This document shows positions 1 through 12,180 of a stretch of DNA of 64,000 nucleotides, piece after piece. Numbering within the stretch: position 1 is the first letter of the stretch; the number at the start of each line of letters is the position of its first letter. The stretch is from Marthasterias glacialis (lineage: Eukaryota; Echinodermata; Asteroidea; Forcipulatida; Asteriidae), in the NCBI GenBank assembly GCA_911728455.2, contig OU452230.1, positions 10,664,377 to 10,728,376 of the forward strand. The letters are read 5' to 3'. Under the pieces are notes generated by a model. The model had not been told where the DNA came from, did no database searches, and worked only from the letters and a program-made list of their open reading frames with translations. Position numbers and translations under genes: made by a program.

Positions 1-633
1 GTAAGTAAAAAAACAAAAACAAAATAGGTGAACAATAATACAAACGGAATAATTACAAACACAGGGACCTCATGTCACCTCGTTTCCAAAAAGCGTCACG
101 TTGGGAATTCCAGGGTATTTCCTGGCAGGCAAGAGATACAATGATGTTCACAAACAGGAAGTTTTACATTTTGTTTCATAACTCTCATAAAAAACACAAG
201 TACTGTAAGTAATAGTATACAATAAGAATAAAGTTTTGAGATATGCGACCATTTCTTAATTATCACAGAGTTCATAAAAAAAATTATACTCTGCATATTA
301 TGATATTATTATTGCATCTGATGAAGTAGTCGTTGTTATGTAAGCTCATGCAGTTTTTGTACTATTAGTTAGTCTTTAAGTGCTATCCCCAAGTTTTTAT
401 ATTTCATCTGTTAGACTAACACGGCTATCTCTATTATATGTTCTGCATATGTGACATTTCATGTACTATTTCGTAGATCTGTGTATAATTTGTTTTCCCT
501 CCACTTCCATAAAGACTCTATCTATTGAAAAGTGAGCACATCACAAAACTGAATGTGACCTTGAAGCCCCTCTTTAATTAACAATAAAAGTAAAACAAGT
601 AGACGGCCATTTTTGATGAGAAGCTACTCTTAC

Positions 634-2737
634 CTCGAATCTTCTTCTCTCGAGCCGGGATAACACTAAGTTGCATGTCACCTAGCTGGTAGCCATGAAA
701 TCTAGAAATCACTTCACTTGCCTCTTCATAGCTCTTGTATCTTATAAACAAATATCTGTATAAACAAAAATAACACAAAGAAACAAAGTTAAGGCTATTT
801 TCATCTTGCATCCAGGAAGAATTGGGTTGTAGGGGGGGATGTAGTATTTGCAGTATTTTTGAAAACTGTTGTCTTTTTATTGTTATTACTATTTATTTGG
901 TCATTGATACAAGAAAACAACATACAGGCAGTCAAAATAGGATAAATCTGTCATTGTGATGCAAGGAAATTCACCGTTGAAAGCACCCTCAAGAGGTCAC
1001 AAATCTGGTCGATTGTGCAATACATTTTGTGTTTCTTTGATGCTGCGCGGAAACTTCCATTTTGCAAATAGGTGTACAATTTGCCCAAAATAATGCATTA
1101 CATCTGAAAAAAGGGGAAAGCAGTATTTTATAAATTTTCAAACATTCAACTTTGTAATTGCTAAAAAATAAAAAAAGGAAATGGCCAAAAACACTTAATA
1201 CTTTGTGGTGTTTGCCAATGAAGAAATCAGCTAAACAGATGAAAAGTTGCATGCCTGCATAAAACTTGCAGTTTCTGGCTAGAAGAAAATGATTTTACCT
1301 ACCAATGTTTGACACCAAGCACACACAGGACTCAGAGTTGAAGCATGGTCGATGAAGTCTTCTTAAACGAGACGTGCATCAACAAAGATTGTGCATTTTT
1401 TGAAAACAATTTAATTGATGTAATTACTGCAAATTGAACTTTCAGCATTGACAATACAAAGACTGGCAAAACTGGGGTCAATTTAATCCAGGGTTCAAAC
1501 TTTATTGGATTCCGAGCTTGATAAGCAAAGGATATGAACTTACGTGTTGCTTCTGCTTTCCTCTTCCTGAGATGCCACCTCACTAAATAGCTGAATCACT
1601 TCCTACAAATCAACAAGGAATCATTGGCTAGTTACTATTAAATAGCCCTTTAGAGATTATGCTGGTCGGAAGAGGCCTTGAACCAAAATGCTCCAAATGA
1701 CCACAAACGGCCGCAAAATTTGACTGACTTTCCATTCAACTAGGAGTATCATGGTAGAGCCGTTGTGCCCTCTGTTCATTTGTTCTTGCATCACAGGCCT
1801 CTTCGACCAATGATGTTGATGCAACTGTACCAAGCCTCGCTATGGCGTGAGATAAAACCTGCACGTGACAAAGTGAATTTGAATAATGACGGAAAAAATA
1901 AGTACAGGATATTAGGCCCATTGGAAATAATGTGTGCAAGGCCTGCATCCTAACCTTAAATTGTCTGAAAAAATCCTGACTTTTTGATATTGTTGGAAAG
2001 TATCTAAATGAAAAACATTGGATTGTGATTTCTCCTGGTGGCATTGTATACCTGAGTTTTTTCAGGGGGTAGATTTTGTAAGCAGACGCTGTACAATCCC
2101 TTCATGTTGGGTACAAGCTCATTGATCTCGCTTCCTTCCCCGTTGACCCTAGGGTGTGGAGTAGACTTCTTGACAGCCGATGTGGACTTCTTGCTTCTGC
2201 GTTGCCCTGTAGAGTCGTCAGAATCTGGGGATGAAGAAAAAAATCACAAGATTGATAAAGTTTCTGTCTTCAGCAACCCTAACTCCCTTGATTGATTTAC
2301 TAGGATCCTTCCTCACGCTAGCAAAATCAGTTGCCATATTGCAAACTCAACACCCAAACTGTTGGACTCTGATAATGATAGTATGCCTGATCCCCATGTA
2401 AGGCATGATCAGTTTACTAGTGCTGTTCTCAGTCCAACAGAATCAAACAAAACATGTCAATGGATTCTGAAAGGTTGGTTTTAAAGCATGATACATCATT
2501 GGTCTTTTTTTATAGAAAAGTTCAAACTTTGTCATTCGCAAGTTTTGGGTAGAAAATATACAATTTTTTTGTTACATACTGCACTCTACTGGCTACAAAA
2601 ATGGAGAGTCTATCATGGTCTAAACAAAACAACAAATGATTAAATCGCATTTTCACCATTCAAAAAACATACAAATCAAATTTGTACCTAACCTGATGCC
2701 TTCTTCTTGCCATTTCGTCTCTTTCTGTTACGTTGGT
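634..2737 (-). CDS. Basic linker and RRM exons of the LOTUS-RRM gene
   Basis: Exon 2737-2693 (45 nt) encodes a basic stretch, NRKRRNGKKKAS, resembling a nuclear localisation signal. Exon 2224-2052 (173 nt) adds a Ser/Lys-rich linker and ends in LYSVCLQNLPPEKTQ, a good RRM strand 1 (RNP2). Exon 755-634 (122 nt) encodes YLFIRYKSYEEASEV (RNP1/strand 3), then FHGYQLGDMQLSVIPARE (helix 2 and strand 4). Between them lie three candidates. Exon 1103-1001 (VMHYFGQIVHLFAKWKF, helix 1 and strand 2) joins in phase to 755-634 through a weak GTGACC donor. Exon 1858-1741 joins in phase to both 2224-2052 and 1103-1001 but through a weak GTTGAA donor. Exon 1602-1544 joins in phase directly to 2224-2052 and 755-634. 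The true splicing pattern is unresolved. Confidence 0.6.
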
Positions 2738-4296
2738 CTGAAATTAAAAATGAACTGAGAATAAGCGTCGGCAAAAAAGGGGGGATTGACTCTAAATGTG
2801 AGATTGACTCTAAATGTGAGAAAGGTCGTTACAAGTATGCAGAGCTATGAGTTACCGGACTCAACCAAATAGGCGCACAGCTTGCTAATCATTCACATCA
2901 ACAATCTGTACCCTCGCAGCTACCCATTTACTCCTGGGTGATGAGAAGCAATAGTCAAGTGTCTTACCCAAGAACAAAAGTGCCACGACCAGGATTCGAA
3001 CCCACACTCCCATGACTCTGCCATCACAGCGTGAGTTTGATGCTCTAGACGACTCGGCTACGACACGCAACAAATATTGCTCAACAATTTTTGCTAACCA
3101 AAAATAAGCAGGAAACCAGTTGCTACAGGTACAAATGACATGGCCTTGTGGCCTATTTCTGGTAAGCGTGATTGTTTTGTGCTAAGCCGATTTTTGAGCT
3201 GAAACAGGTCTATGAAATTAGGAACTAGTTTGTTTTCTTTACTTAGACTTACTAATTGGTTTGTCTGGAGTGAACTGCGCTTTTATAGCTGGTGAAGACA
3301 TGAATGAGTGCTCATCAGCAACACCAAATAACATCCACTTATCGTTCAGAAACTCAAATCTGAAAGAAAATTAAAATAACTCCTTATTAGTCTACCAACT
3401 TACCAGTAGGTTTGAGGCCTGAGACCTGGAGGTTTGAGGCCTGAGACCTGGAGGTTTGAGGCCTGAGACCTGGAGGTTTGAGGCCTGAGACCTGGAAGTT
3501 TGAGGCCTGAGACCTGGAGGTTTGAGGCCTGAGACCTGGAGGTTTGAGGCCTGAGACCTGGAGGTTTGATGCCTGAGACCTGGAGGTTTTAGGCCTGAGA
3601 CCTAGAGGTTTGAGGCCTGAGACCTGGAGGTTTGAGGCCTGAGACATGGAGGTTTGAGGCCTGAGACCTGGAGGTTTGAGGCCTGAGACCTAGAAGTTGA
3701 GGCCTGAGACCTGGAGGTTTGAGGCCTGAGACCTGGAGGTTTGAGGCCTGAGACCTGGAGGTTTGAGGCCTGACACCTGGAGGTTTGAGGCCTGAGACAT
3801 GGAGGTTTGAGGCCTGAGACCTGGAGGTTTGAGGACTGAGACCTAGAAGTTGAGGCCTGAGACCTGGAGGTTTGAGGCCTGAGACCTGGATGTTTGAGGC
3901 CTGAGACATGGATGTTTGAGGCCTGAGACATGGAGGTTTGAGGCCTGAGACATGGAGGTTTGAGGCCTGAGACATGGAGGTTTGAGGCCTGAGACATGGA
4001 GGTTTGAGGCCAGAGATATGGAGGTCCAAGGCTATTTTCTAAGGAGCGGGGTCTTGAGTATGAAATATCCACAATTGCCCTCACCGAATAGTGTCATCCA
4101 TGCTCTCCAGACAGGAGCGAAGGTCCGTAAATCCAAGATCCCTGTAGGGGAACCTACTTCCCAGTAGTTCTCGGTAATCTCTGTTGAAGCCCTCAAGGGG
4201 CACTCCCCCAATTTTGGATAGCAGCACTCCCCTTGTATCTTTCTTCACTTGTGTTAGCAAATCCTCCATCACGCTCTTGTAATGCACCACCCAGAT
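634..4296 (-). CDS. LOTUS (OST-HTH) + RRM domain RNA-binding protein, partial multi-exon gene
   Basis: Minus-strand gene read from exons 4296-4085, 3359-3253, 2737-2693, 2224-2052 and 755-634, with further candidate exons at 1858-1741, 1602-1544 and 1103-1001. The first four junctions have good AG/GT sites and join in phase (CG|A, A|AC, G|AT). The order is an extended LOTUS domain, a Lys/Arg/Ser-rich linker, then an RRM. LOTUS domains occur in germ-granule and mRNA-control proteins (TDRD5, TDRD7, MARF1, Oskar) and bind Vasa helicase or structured RNA; an RRM adds single-strand RNA binding. A cytoplasmic post-transcriptional role is therefore inferred. The upstream start codon was not found with confidence, and the 3' end lies beyond base 1. 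I do not recognise a named orthologue. MARF1-like or TDRD-like are the nearest ideas. Confidence 0.65.
2882..3072 (-). repeat. tRNA-derived SINE, minus orientation
   Basis: Read on minus, the head contains a B-box-like GGGTTCGAATCCTGGTCG. It is followed by a body with CACTTTTGTTCTTGGGTAAG and a TACCCATTTACTCCTGGG-related segment. The same family recurs at 45155-45490, 57418-57720, 57950-58375 and 61383-61525. It sits in an intron of the LOTUS-RRM gene. Confidence 0.7.
3253..4296 (-). CDS. LOTUS/OST-HTH domain exons of the LOTUS-RRM gene
   Basis: Exon 4296-4085 (212 nt, after acceptor TTTTCGCAG, ending at CG|GTGAGG) encodes a winged-helix pattern. It has a leading helix with VMEDLLTQVKK, then GVLLSKIGG, a DYRELLG segment, PYRDLGFTDL and LESMDDTIR. 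Exon 3359-3253 (after TTTCTTTCAG, ending A|GTAAGT) completes it with FEFLNDKWMLFGVADEHS. The trailing VADE-type segment is what marks the extended LOTUS of TDRD5/TDRD7-type proteins. The codon split across the two exons (CG + A = Arg) keeps the frame. The intron between them (4084-3360) is almost entirely minisatellite. Confidence 0.75.
3409..4028. repeat. 22-bp minisatellite, about 28 copies
   Basis: Tandem units of GAGGCCTGAGACCTGGAGGTTT, with T, A and ACATGG variants. A shortened unit (CCTAGAAGTTGAGG) appears twice, near 3689 and 3841, about 152 bp apart, so a block of roughly seven units was itself duplicated. The array fills the intron between the two LOTUS exons. The long minus-strand open frames across it are by-products of a 22-bp period. 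Confidence 0.95.
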
Positions 4297-5640
4297 CTGC
4301 GAAAATAATTGGCAAGGCAAGATAAAAAACAACATTGTTAGTACACAGCACTGTCAAATGTTTAGTGCTGGCCACTGTTGACTGCACTAGCTGAAATTCT
4401 TAATAATTTTGTAAGATGAATCTTGTAAACACATTTTGTAGGGATCAAGTAAACAACAGGTAAGGCAAGGGCCTGAATTCGGTCGTCTGACAGAATCCTT
4501 GACCGAAAACCACCGTGTCTTATATAGGCCTATAGTGGATATTTTGCCTGATCTGGCTTTCTGGGTGAAACAGTATTAAGCCGGGAAATCGTATAGCACC
4601 CTCCTTGACGCATACACGACCGCCTGACATTATATAAGGTTTTAAATCACCTGGTTTTTTATCCACATCCTGACAGCTAAAAGGAAATGAATCTGCGCTA
4701 CAACGGACACGTTCCGCGTGCAGCAACTGACATGCTCAAGGTTTGATTCATTGGGCTTTTGTTGATTTTTGTTTCCACTCAGGAGCTAGTACCTACATTT
4801 TCATCATTGATAGTATAACCTTTTCTTTTTCTGATTTGTGGCTCCCAGGGATTTAAAAAAAAGAAGGTCTTATTTCCATCTTGTAAAGGGTTTGTAGCTA
4901 TATGGTAATATGAAGTCCCAACAACATTGTTGGTGCGGAACCCGACTAACATTAGTCACAATGACACTTTAAATTTTATTTTAAGTCCCCAAAAAACAGT
5001 CAGAGCCAATGTTCAGTGCTGATCGGCTTTATAACTGTTACAAGAGTAAGAGAAAGCCAGATAGGGAAAAATCTCCACTGCCTTTTTAATATCGTGATTG
5101 CAGATATCAAAATCTCTGCAGTTAAAAACAGCATTTCATTTTCATCGACTGCACTTAAAAACATGATCAGACTTCCGAGGTTGAATGATCCTACCAACCT
5201 TTGGCAGAGAACGATTTCATGCAGAAATGTTGTATAAAAAAATATTTAGACTGAACATGTTTTGTGCACAGTAAATGCTAATAAATACCGAGTTACGAGT
5301 AGCAAATGAGGAATTTTGCGTAGCAACTGGTATATTTTGTGTAGCATTTTGCTGTGCTACACACTAGGGAAATCGTTCACCGTACTGACACTTACACTGT
5401 AGTGCTACTGACAAGTATGGTTAACTCGTGTCATGGAGTTCCTTTCTTCATGGGTTTATAAATAACTGTCAGTGTCAATGGTCTGTACGCTGTGACCGTG
5501 ATCTGCCCCCCCCCCCCTCCTCCTCTTCCGCGACCGGAGGGAGGATCGACTCGAGTGTTACGATTATAATAATAGCAACTACTAAGTCGTCAACTGTAAT
5601 GTTAATTACAGTAAATCAATGTGAACTGTGGTACTAATAA
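4297..5640. other. Upstream non-coding stretch of the LOTUS-RRM gene
   Basis: I see no convincing exon here. Short open frames lack domain-like composition or good paired splice sites. It probably represents the first intron or 5' region of the minus-strand gene. A run of 11 C begins near 5507. Confidence 0.4.
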
Positions 5641-5644
5641 TATC

Positions 5645-5830
5645 AAGGATAATCTCACCGATTAAAGAAGAAACGGCCACACTGTCTGTGGAATGAAGTT
5701 GGTTACTGTTGGCTATGGCGCCGTTGCACATTGCACATGTGCGCATGTAAGTGATGTGTTTACATCATCCGCACACACAGAATCATAGACTAGTTGTCCG
5801 CACATGCGCATTAGTTAAAGTTAGACTTGT
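5645..5830 (-). promoter_or_regulatory. Putative promoter and 5' exon of the LOTUS-RRM gene
   Basis: On minus, a good donor (AATCG|GTGAGATT, near 5660) follows an open, GC-richer stretch. Two NRF1-like GCGCATG sites lie at 5739-5747 and 5803-5810. The combination suggests a TATA-less housekeeping or germline promoter with a first exon spliced to 4296. This is inference; no start codon joins cleanly to the LOTUS exon in frame. Confidence 0.3.
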
Positions 5831-6336
5831 TTCCTAGTCCACAGTTAATTTTTGAGTGATATCCAAACGTCTATCATAACAGCGCGATAACAGCACCTTG
5901 GATCCCTGCTCATTGGGTCAAAGGGTCGGCTGCACAGGGTGCTTAAGAAGAGAGTCCGACCTCCAAACAACTATCAAGTTTATCCCCATCATAAAAAAAA
6001 CCAAGCAAACAGTATTGTAGTCCAGTACTTTTTAGTATCAAGTACTAACTACTATGCGAAGGTGACCGAACTCGAGTACAAGTATTTGGACCGTCGAGTA
6101 CTTGGACCATCGAGTACGAGGGGGAGCTCGTGACCGATAGTGCCGAGTGCAACAGCCGAGTACTTACCTAATTGGATCCTGTCATTAGTCAACTTGCTCG
6201 AGTTTTCATCAGTCTTGCATCACAGTCTGTTTTGTTTTTTCGTATCCTGCTTGTCTAACAGTTTGCATTTGTCTGCGTACTAGGCTGTCGCATACAAGCT
6301 TTGGTTTATTCTGCTGCACATAGATTGATTTCATAG

Positions 6337-6403
6337 AAATTAACTGGTATGCCGGTATGCGGTGCGCTGGTCCTATGGGCTGGTTCCGCGTACCAGTTAA
6401 TTT
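6337..6403. repeat. Small foldback, 13-bp perfect arms
   Basis: AAATTAACTGGTA at 6337-6349 is the exact reverse complement of 6391-6403, with a GC-rich 41-nt centre. No open frame is affected. It could be a short MITE remnant. Confidence 0.6.
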
Positions 6404-6646
6404 TGCAACTCCGGTTGCCATATTTGTTGCAATACTGTTTGAACGGGATCTGAATTACGGTGATAATTTATCACTTTTTAACAACTTTTAGTTTGCGGAG
6501 TGGATTTTCTGGACCCGTGCAACGCTCGATGAGAGTTGAAAGAACACATAGAACCTAGTTTTGGCGAGATCTGATTTCAAAAAAGAACTGTAGCCATGTA
6601 AACGTGAAGGGCAGGAAGTTTCGAATAGGATTTTGTACATGTCACT

Positions 6647-6704
6647 CTATGACTATATGAGGTTCGTGGAGACGATAGTGGAACGAACCTCATCATATTC
6701 ATAG
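6647..6704. repeat. Small foldback with about 21-bp near-perfect arms
   Basis: Arm 6647-6667 (CTATGACTATATGAGGTTCG...) pairs with 6683-6704 (ACGAACCTCATCATATTCATAG read reversed) apart from one or two bases. The loop is about 15 nt. It lies in gene-free sequence. Confidence 0.6.
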
Positions 6705-6709
6705 TTCTA

Positions 6710-8685
6710 GGACGAGGAGTAGATTTGGGGGTCCTTGCTCTGCGACTGTGAAAACGTTTTCAACCCTTTAGAATTGTTCAAACTTCATGTTCCTAGCTGG
6801 ATACATTCTTCAACCCTTCTATATAGGTAAGGATCAAAGTTTACTTAAATTCCATTGATATAAAGTGACAGCCGGATACGGCATTTTAGATGGCAGAAAA
6901 CGCTGTATCCCTTAATTTAGGTATTGATATCCTTAAGGTTGGCAGAATTTAAGAGAGGAACAGGGAAACATGGGAGAGGAACAGGCATGGACACTTGTAA
7001 AATGTCGAAATCATGAAAAATAGGCTATTTTCTGGTCCAAGTTATCGTTAATGTACAGTGGTCTTGACAAGTGCGTGTGAGTTCCAGCAATGCAATGAAA
7101 TGTAGGAATTAAAGTCCAACATTCATTAAAAAAAAATTAAAATTCATTGGAAAGTGGCAGTCTGATAATATGGAAAATGTTTCTGTCATTAAAATCATAC
7201 AATTCATACACATATCTTGAATTACATGAAAACAGGTTGTAAAAACTCGCCAAAAAGTACCCTCTCGTTTAATTTCTTACAAATATTATTATCCTTGTTT
7301 AACAGAAGAATTGCTTTCACATTTTATCATGTAAGCAATAACCAAGATATCTTAGACAATCGGTAAATGAAACAGCCACTTTATAATTCACAACCTTTTT
7401 GGACTTTTTAATTGTGCCCTCTTTGGACAACATATCTCACACTTTAAAAACTTAGGTTATTTGTTGAAAGATGTAGATTTTGTACAAAGAAATGTCAAAG
7501 TACAATATAACTTGGTCCTATTTATTGGATATTCAAATTTTCAAAGCTGGTTTAAACTTGAGTACCAATCAGCACCTTTTTTTAAAAAGTTTAGTCGTAG
7601 AAGGTGATAAAAAAACTTGGTTAAGGAAACAAGAAAACCAAAGTTTTGTTCAAAGGGTGTTTCGGTGCAACATAGGGATGTCATGGGTATGCTTAAGCGC
7701 ATGATCACATGACCATTGAACCATGGTCACAGCCGTGGCTGCTTATTCTGACATAGCTTTAGATTGTAGGTAGGTCGCCGTCAACTACTGGTTTGTATTA
7801 TTGATTCGCGACACTAGTTTTTATTCAACTTTGATTGTTGCCTTTTATGCTTAATTTTTTATCTAAAAAGTGGAAATTCAAAAAGCCATGTGATCTATTT
7901 AGCAACAGACAGGTTTTTGTTTTCCTGTTTCTTTTTCTTCGCCTACATGCAAACTGCCTAACATCTCATCAACTTCATATGTCTATCGTGTTGCTCCTCT
8001 TTTTAGTTGTGTACAAAAAATGACATCGAGGCGCACTTTTGGATGGCAATTCCCAAACACCTACAGTATGCCCCTACACCTGCAGCACATGCTTTGCCGC
8101 ATCATCTCACCCCTTCACTGTGCATGTTCCAAAGGCCAGAATTGTGAGATATTCTACTAGCCTTACCTTTTACGGCTCCACTCAGGAGCTCCCTACATGT
8201 ATTTTACTTTCCACAAACTTACAATCTTCCACATTTTGAGAGGAATGGGAGTAGATATTTCCTCACATTTTAAATTATTTCATATTTTCCTTGTAGCTCT
8301 CACCCTGAGTGGCTTTGTGGTAGGCAACTTTTCTTGAAAAAAACAAAACAAGTAACGTTGATTCAGTGCTTCAAAACCTAGTAAATGTTTTGTGAAATGT
8401 ACATGTGTTGTGAAAAAATATACATGGATGAAGATTCACCCCCCAAACAAAAGTGGAACAATCACAGAATCCCCACTCAGCAACCCCCCCCCCCCCCCAA
8501 GTGGACCGGCGAAAAGAGAAAGGCCATTCTTTTAATTATTCCTATTGTTTACAACCACCATAAGATATAAAGCAAGTGTTTTGAGAATAACTGTATGGCG
8601 CCCCCTTATGGTCACAGCATTATGTTGCTGCAGTGAAGAAAAACAACCCACCCTTTTCACATTCTTGTTTTAATTTTGTTTGCAT
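6710..8685. other. Gene-free AT-rich stretch
   Basis: I see no supported coding exon, RNA gene or recognisable mobile element. There is one poly-C tract near 8485. Open frames are short and have no domain features. Confidence 0.45.
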
Positions 8686-8689
8686 TTAG

Positions 8690-11600
8690 GTTAGCAACAG
8701 CCATGCTGTTGTCAGATGAAGTCAACCTCTCCCAAAGTAGATGAATGCTCACGATGTGCATGCTAACCAGCATCAAGATTCAAGGATGTCTTCTACATCA
8801 ACAGGTAAATTTATGAGCAACCATAAATTGAGATGCATCAAGAGATTTTGAACAGTTTGATGATACTACGCTTTAAGAAAGACAAACAATTTCGGAGGTA
8901 ATGTATTTGAAACATAAAATTAACCAGTTGCCGCCAGAATTCTTTTAGTTTTTTCCATCCCCCTGGCAGGATTATTTTGTGGGAATTGCCGAAATCATTT
9001 CTTTTTTAGAGTACCACTGGCACACAGAAACCCTGACTTGACATACCCAAGAGAACAAAGGTTCTCTTTATTTTCTTGCTGCATTTTGTTTTCTCTACCA
9101 AAATTCAGGCACCATGAATTGCAAAACATCGGCTGTTACCTACGGCATAGAATTGGTTAGTACTAATTCTATGCCCATGGCTGGATTCCTGGTTCACTCT
9201 GACTTACCTCCACTGAGCCGAAATACAATGAATAAACGATGGTGGAAGCCTCCTGATGTCTCGTTATCCTATTTTTGGAACAAGGGGACAAAGGTCTGGA
9301 ATCAGGGATTACACAAAAACCACCTCTCAGTAGCCAGAAAGTGGCAAAATATTCAATACCATGTTTTGACTTTGTGTGGGTGAGACAAAGCGTCAGACGA
9401 CGAGTGTATGGTCTGTGCACGCTCAGCAGTGGATTGTCCGAGCGACCTTTGCTCCGGTGTTCCGATATTAGACACAGCTTTCATTTGCAGGCTGGGGAAA
9501 CATTTGCTTGTATACATGTCATCCGGCGGCTACTGGTTAAAAAAACTGCAATGATTAGTGATTCTTGAGTAAAAAATGTAGACAATTCCACAGTGTAAAA
9601 TCATCTAGCAACTGCCATGCATTGCAAAAAGTATTTAGAGACATAGCAACATTTCTCTTAATTGTTTTGGGTGTGAAGAATATCATTTTGGGTTCACCCC
9701 CACACTTATGTATCGTCGGTGCTTTCCAGACCAATAATTAAAGAAAGCATTATGTATTTTTTTTATTGCACAATACAGCGAGAGCTGGTATCTCCAAAGA
9801 GATCTACTCATCTACTAAGTATGTCTGAGATCTGCAGTTGAAAGCTTCCTCACGATGTATCATGAGTCTGTAATGAACTGCTCTCTCCTTTACACAAGGT
9901 AAGGGAAACTCCTGAACGTTAAGACTGTTGTTAGTTAATATATCTATCAAAGGTTCTTTCATTAAAATGTATTATCACTTTTCCCTTAGTAATTCCATCT
10001 TTTGACAGTGGTGGTGCCAGACTCTAAAATTTGAGAGGGAGGGGGCTAGTAAGGGGCAAAGAGATGGTTTGGGGGGGGGGGGGTAATCGAATATCTGATT
10101 AACGGTAAGAGTAATTAATATAAACACAAATGGTAGTCTGGAGAATGTTGTCTACCAAAGGTTGTTATGACACAATTATGTAAAGCCAAATTTGATCTAT
10201 TTGAAAAAAAAAAAAACAATTTTAGTGTGTATATGGGGGGTTTTTTTTCGGGGGGGGGGGGGGGTTGGAAAAAAATATTGGGTGCCTGTTAGCAAACATT
10301 TGAAATGCCTAATGTCAAAATGCAAATCTTGTTCTATATGTGACTGTTACTCCCAATTAATCGCATTGAATTTGATTTAAATCACTGAATCATTTCTTTT
10401 TAAAAAAAAAACCTGTTACTCTATTTTTCTACGATAACATTAAATAATTTGTTAATTTTGCTTTTACAGAGCTAGTAAAGCTGAAATGAGATCCACCAAT
10501 CAATAAGGTTGACGGCTGTGCATTGTACAACAACCTCCAAATGGTAAATTAATAATCACATGTGTACATACACTAAGTAATATCAAAGATGGAAGTTGAG
10601 AAGAACTTCTTCTGATAAGTAGTCTTGTCTTTAAAAATAAACTGCTTTTGTACAGGATGCAAAAGATATTATGCATGGAAATTACTTGTTCATAGTTTTC
10701 TTTATCATGATCTTTTGTAAGTTTTAATGACACACCTTTGCTGGGTTAGTCTGCATTATGATCCGCTAAAATTATTCCAAGTTCTTTTTCGGAAAAATCT
10801 TGTATAATTTTAAGGAAATCTTCTCTTAAGTGTACCATCCTTTAAAATTGTGTTGTAGAATAAGTTTTGACACAGACCACACAGTTATATTGTTTTCAAG
10901 TATTTACATCTCATGGTTCAACTTCTTTCATCTTTTAATATTTCCTTTGAATTTTTGAAAAAGTAAAATGACAATTTAAAGGTCACATTCAAAATATACC
11001 TTGTTAAAATAACTGTTTGTTTGACTAAATGTTAAACAGATTTAAATTGTTTGTATTTTTGAGGTGTGCCATCTGTAGATGATATCTACCGGTCACACAA
11101 AGTAGATTCCTGAGACCTGCAAGTGCCAATCATCAGCCCAATTTTGGTCTACCCATCACAAATTTTAATAGATGTGTGAAGGTTACAAAAGAGGTATGTA
11201 AAATCCCTGTGGGTTACACTTTACTTTGTTAACACTAACATCAAAAAGTGGGCTGTTTTTGCAGCACAGTACAGACAGCACCCCTACATCACATGCCACA
11301 ACACTCTGGGGACTCCATGCTGGCACCAGCCTAACCCAGATGAGTGGTTATCCCTACAGATTGATTACAGATTTGAAAAATAGAAACATGTTTTTACTAA
11401 CAAAGCCCTTAATATAAATAATGCATTAAAATCTCAGTAAAAAAATCTATAAACTATTCTGTGTTTTTAATTCTTTAAAGCATAACCACCTGTGTATGGA
11501 TAAAACATAAATAATACACATGATGAATTGTTAAAAGTTTGGTTGTGTGATACAGATGTGGATGTTTCATGGAGTAGATGGGAATGCATAATTCTTTTAT

Positions 11601-12180
11601 AATTTAACAGGATAACGTTATTTTGATCTATCTAATGCACGTTGATATCAATAATGCTGCATTTCATATAAAGTTTTACTTAAGCTGAACATGCACTAGT
11701 ATTTTTAGAAAATAAAGCATTAACGATTGTCTAACATTGCCTTCATTCAAGTTGTCAAAGTAGTATTCAAATTGCAGTAAAAATTAATAAGTCACTAAAT
11801 TTTCAAGTACAAACCAACATTATTTCTCCTCAAGACCGATGTTACCTTAAGTTGAACCTAGAAATGATGTGCTGAAGATTCAGAGATTTTGCAAACTGAT
11901 ACCACCAGGGGGAGGGCCAGTTCATTTTAACTTTTAATTTTTTTAATGCACCCTATTGTGTTACCCCTATACATTTGTTTTCTTTAACTGTTCACAGCAT
12001 TAGAGAACTGATGTCCTACAACCAAGTGTGCAGCAACTAACTTTCACTCAAATCTTGAAGGCTTCAGAGTTTGACGAGGGCAACGCTAATGGAAACATCA
12101 AATGTCTTCAAGGCAATCTACATATCAAGGAATCATTATCACAATTGGCTGATGCACTGTAGTCTAATCTAGTCTAAGCC
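8690..12180 (+). ncRNA. Candidate spliced non-coding transcript (exon-like blocks)
   Basis: Several plus-strand blocks start after a pyrimidine-rich AG and most end at a GT donor, yet carry stops in all frames. They are 8690-8804 (GCATTTAG| ... CAACAG|GTAAAT), 9779-9898 (AATACAG| ... ACAAG|GTAAGG), 11079-11193 (ATCTGTAG| ... AAGAG|GTATGT), and weaker starts at 10470, 11265 and 11998. Three have similar length (115, 120 and 115 nt). This fits a spliced lncRNA or a small-RNA host gene, but splice motifs by chance in AT-rich DNA are also possible. No box C/D or H/ACA snoRNA was convincingly seen in the gaps. Confidence 0.25.
9114..9545 (+). repeat. Interspersed repeat family X, partial copy
   Basis: Shares blocks such as GGACAAAGGTCTGGAATC and a terminal CTGGTTAA-type end with longer copies at 48430-49035 (plus) and 59470-60060 (minus). 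Copies differ at many positions, so the family is old. Open frames over it are incidental. Confidence 0.6.

Noticed and set aside
3409-4028. CRISPR-like array
   Set aside because: Units are directly contiguous without unique spacers and the genome is eukaryotic.
3387-4084. Long minus-strand open frames (up to 160 codons) encoding a Ser/Gln/Leu/Pro repeat protein
   Set aside because: They are produced by the 22-bp minisatellite; more than one frame is open and the array lies in an intron with flanking LOTUS exons in phase.
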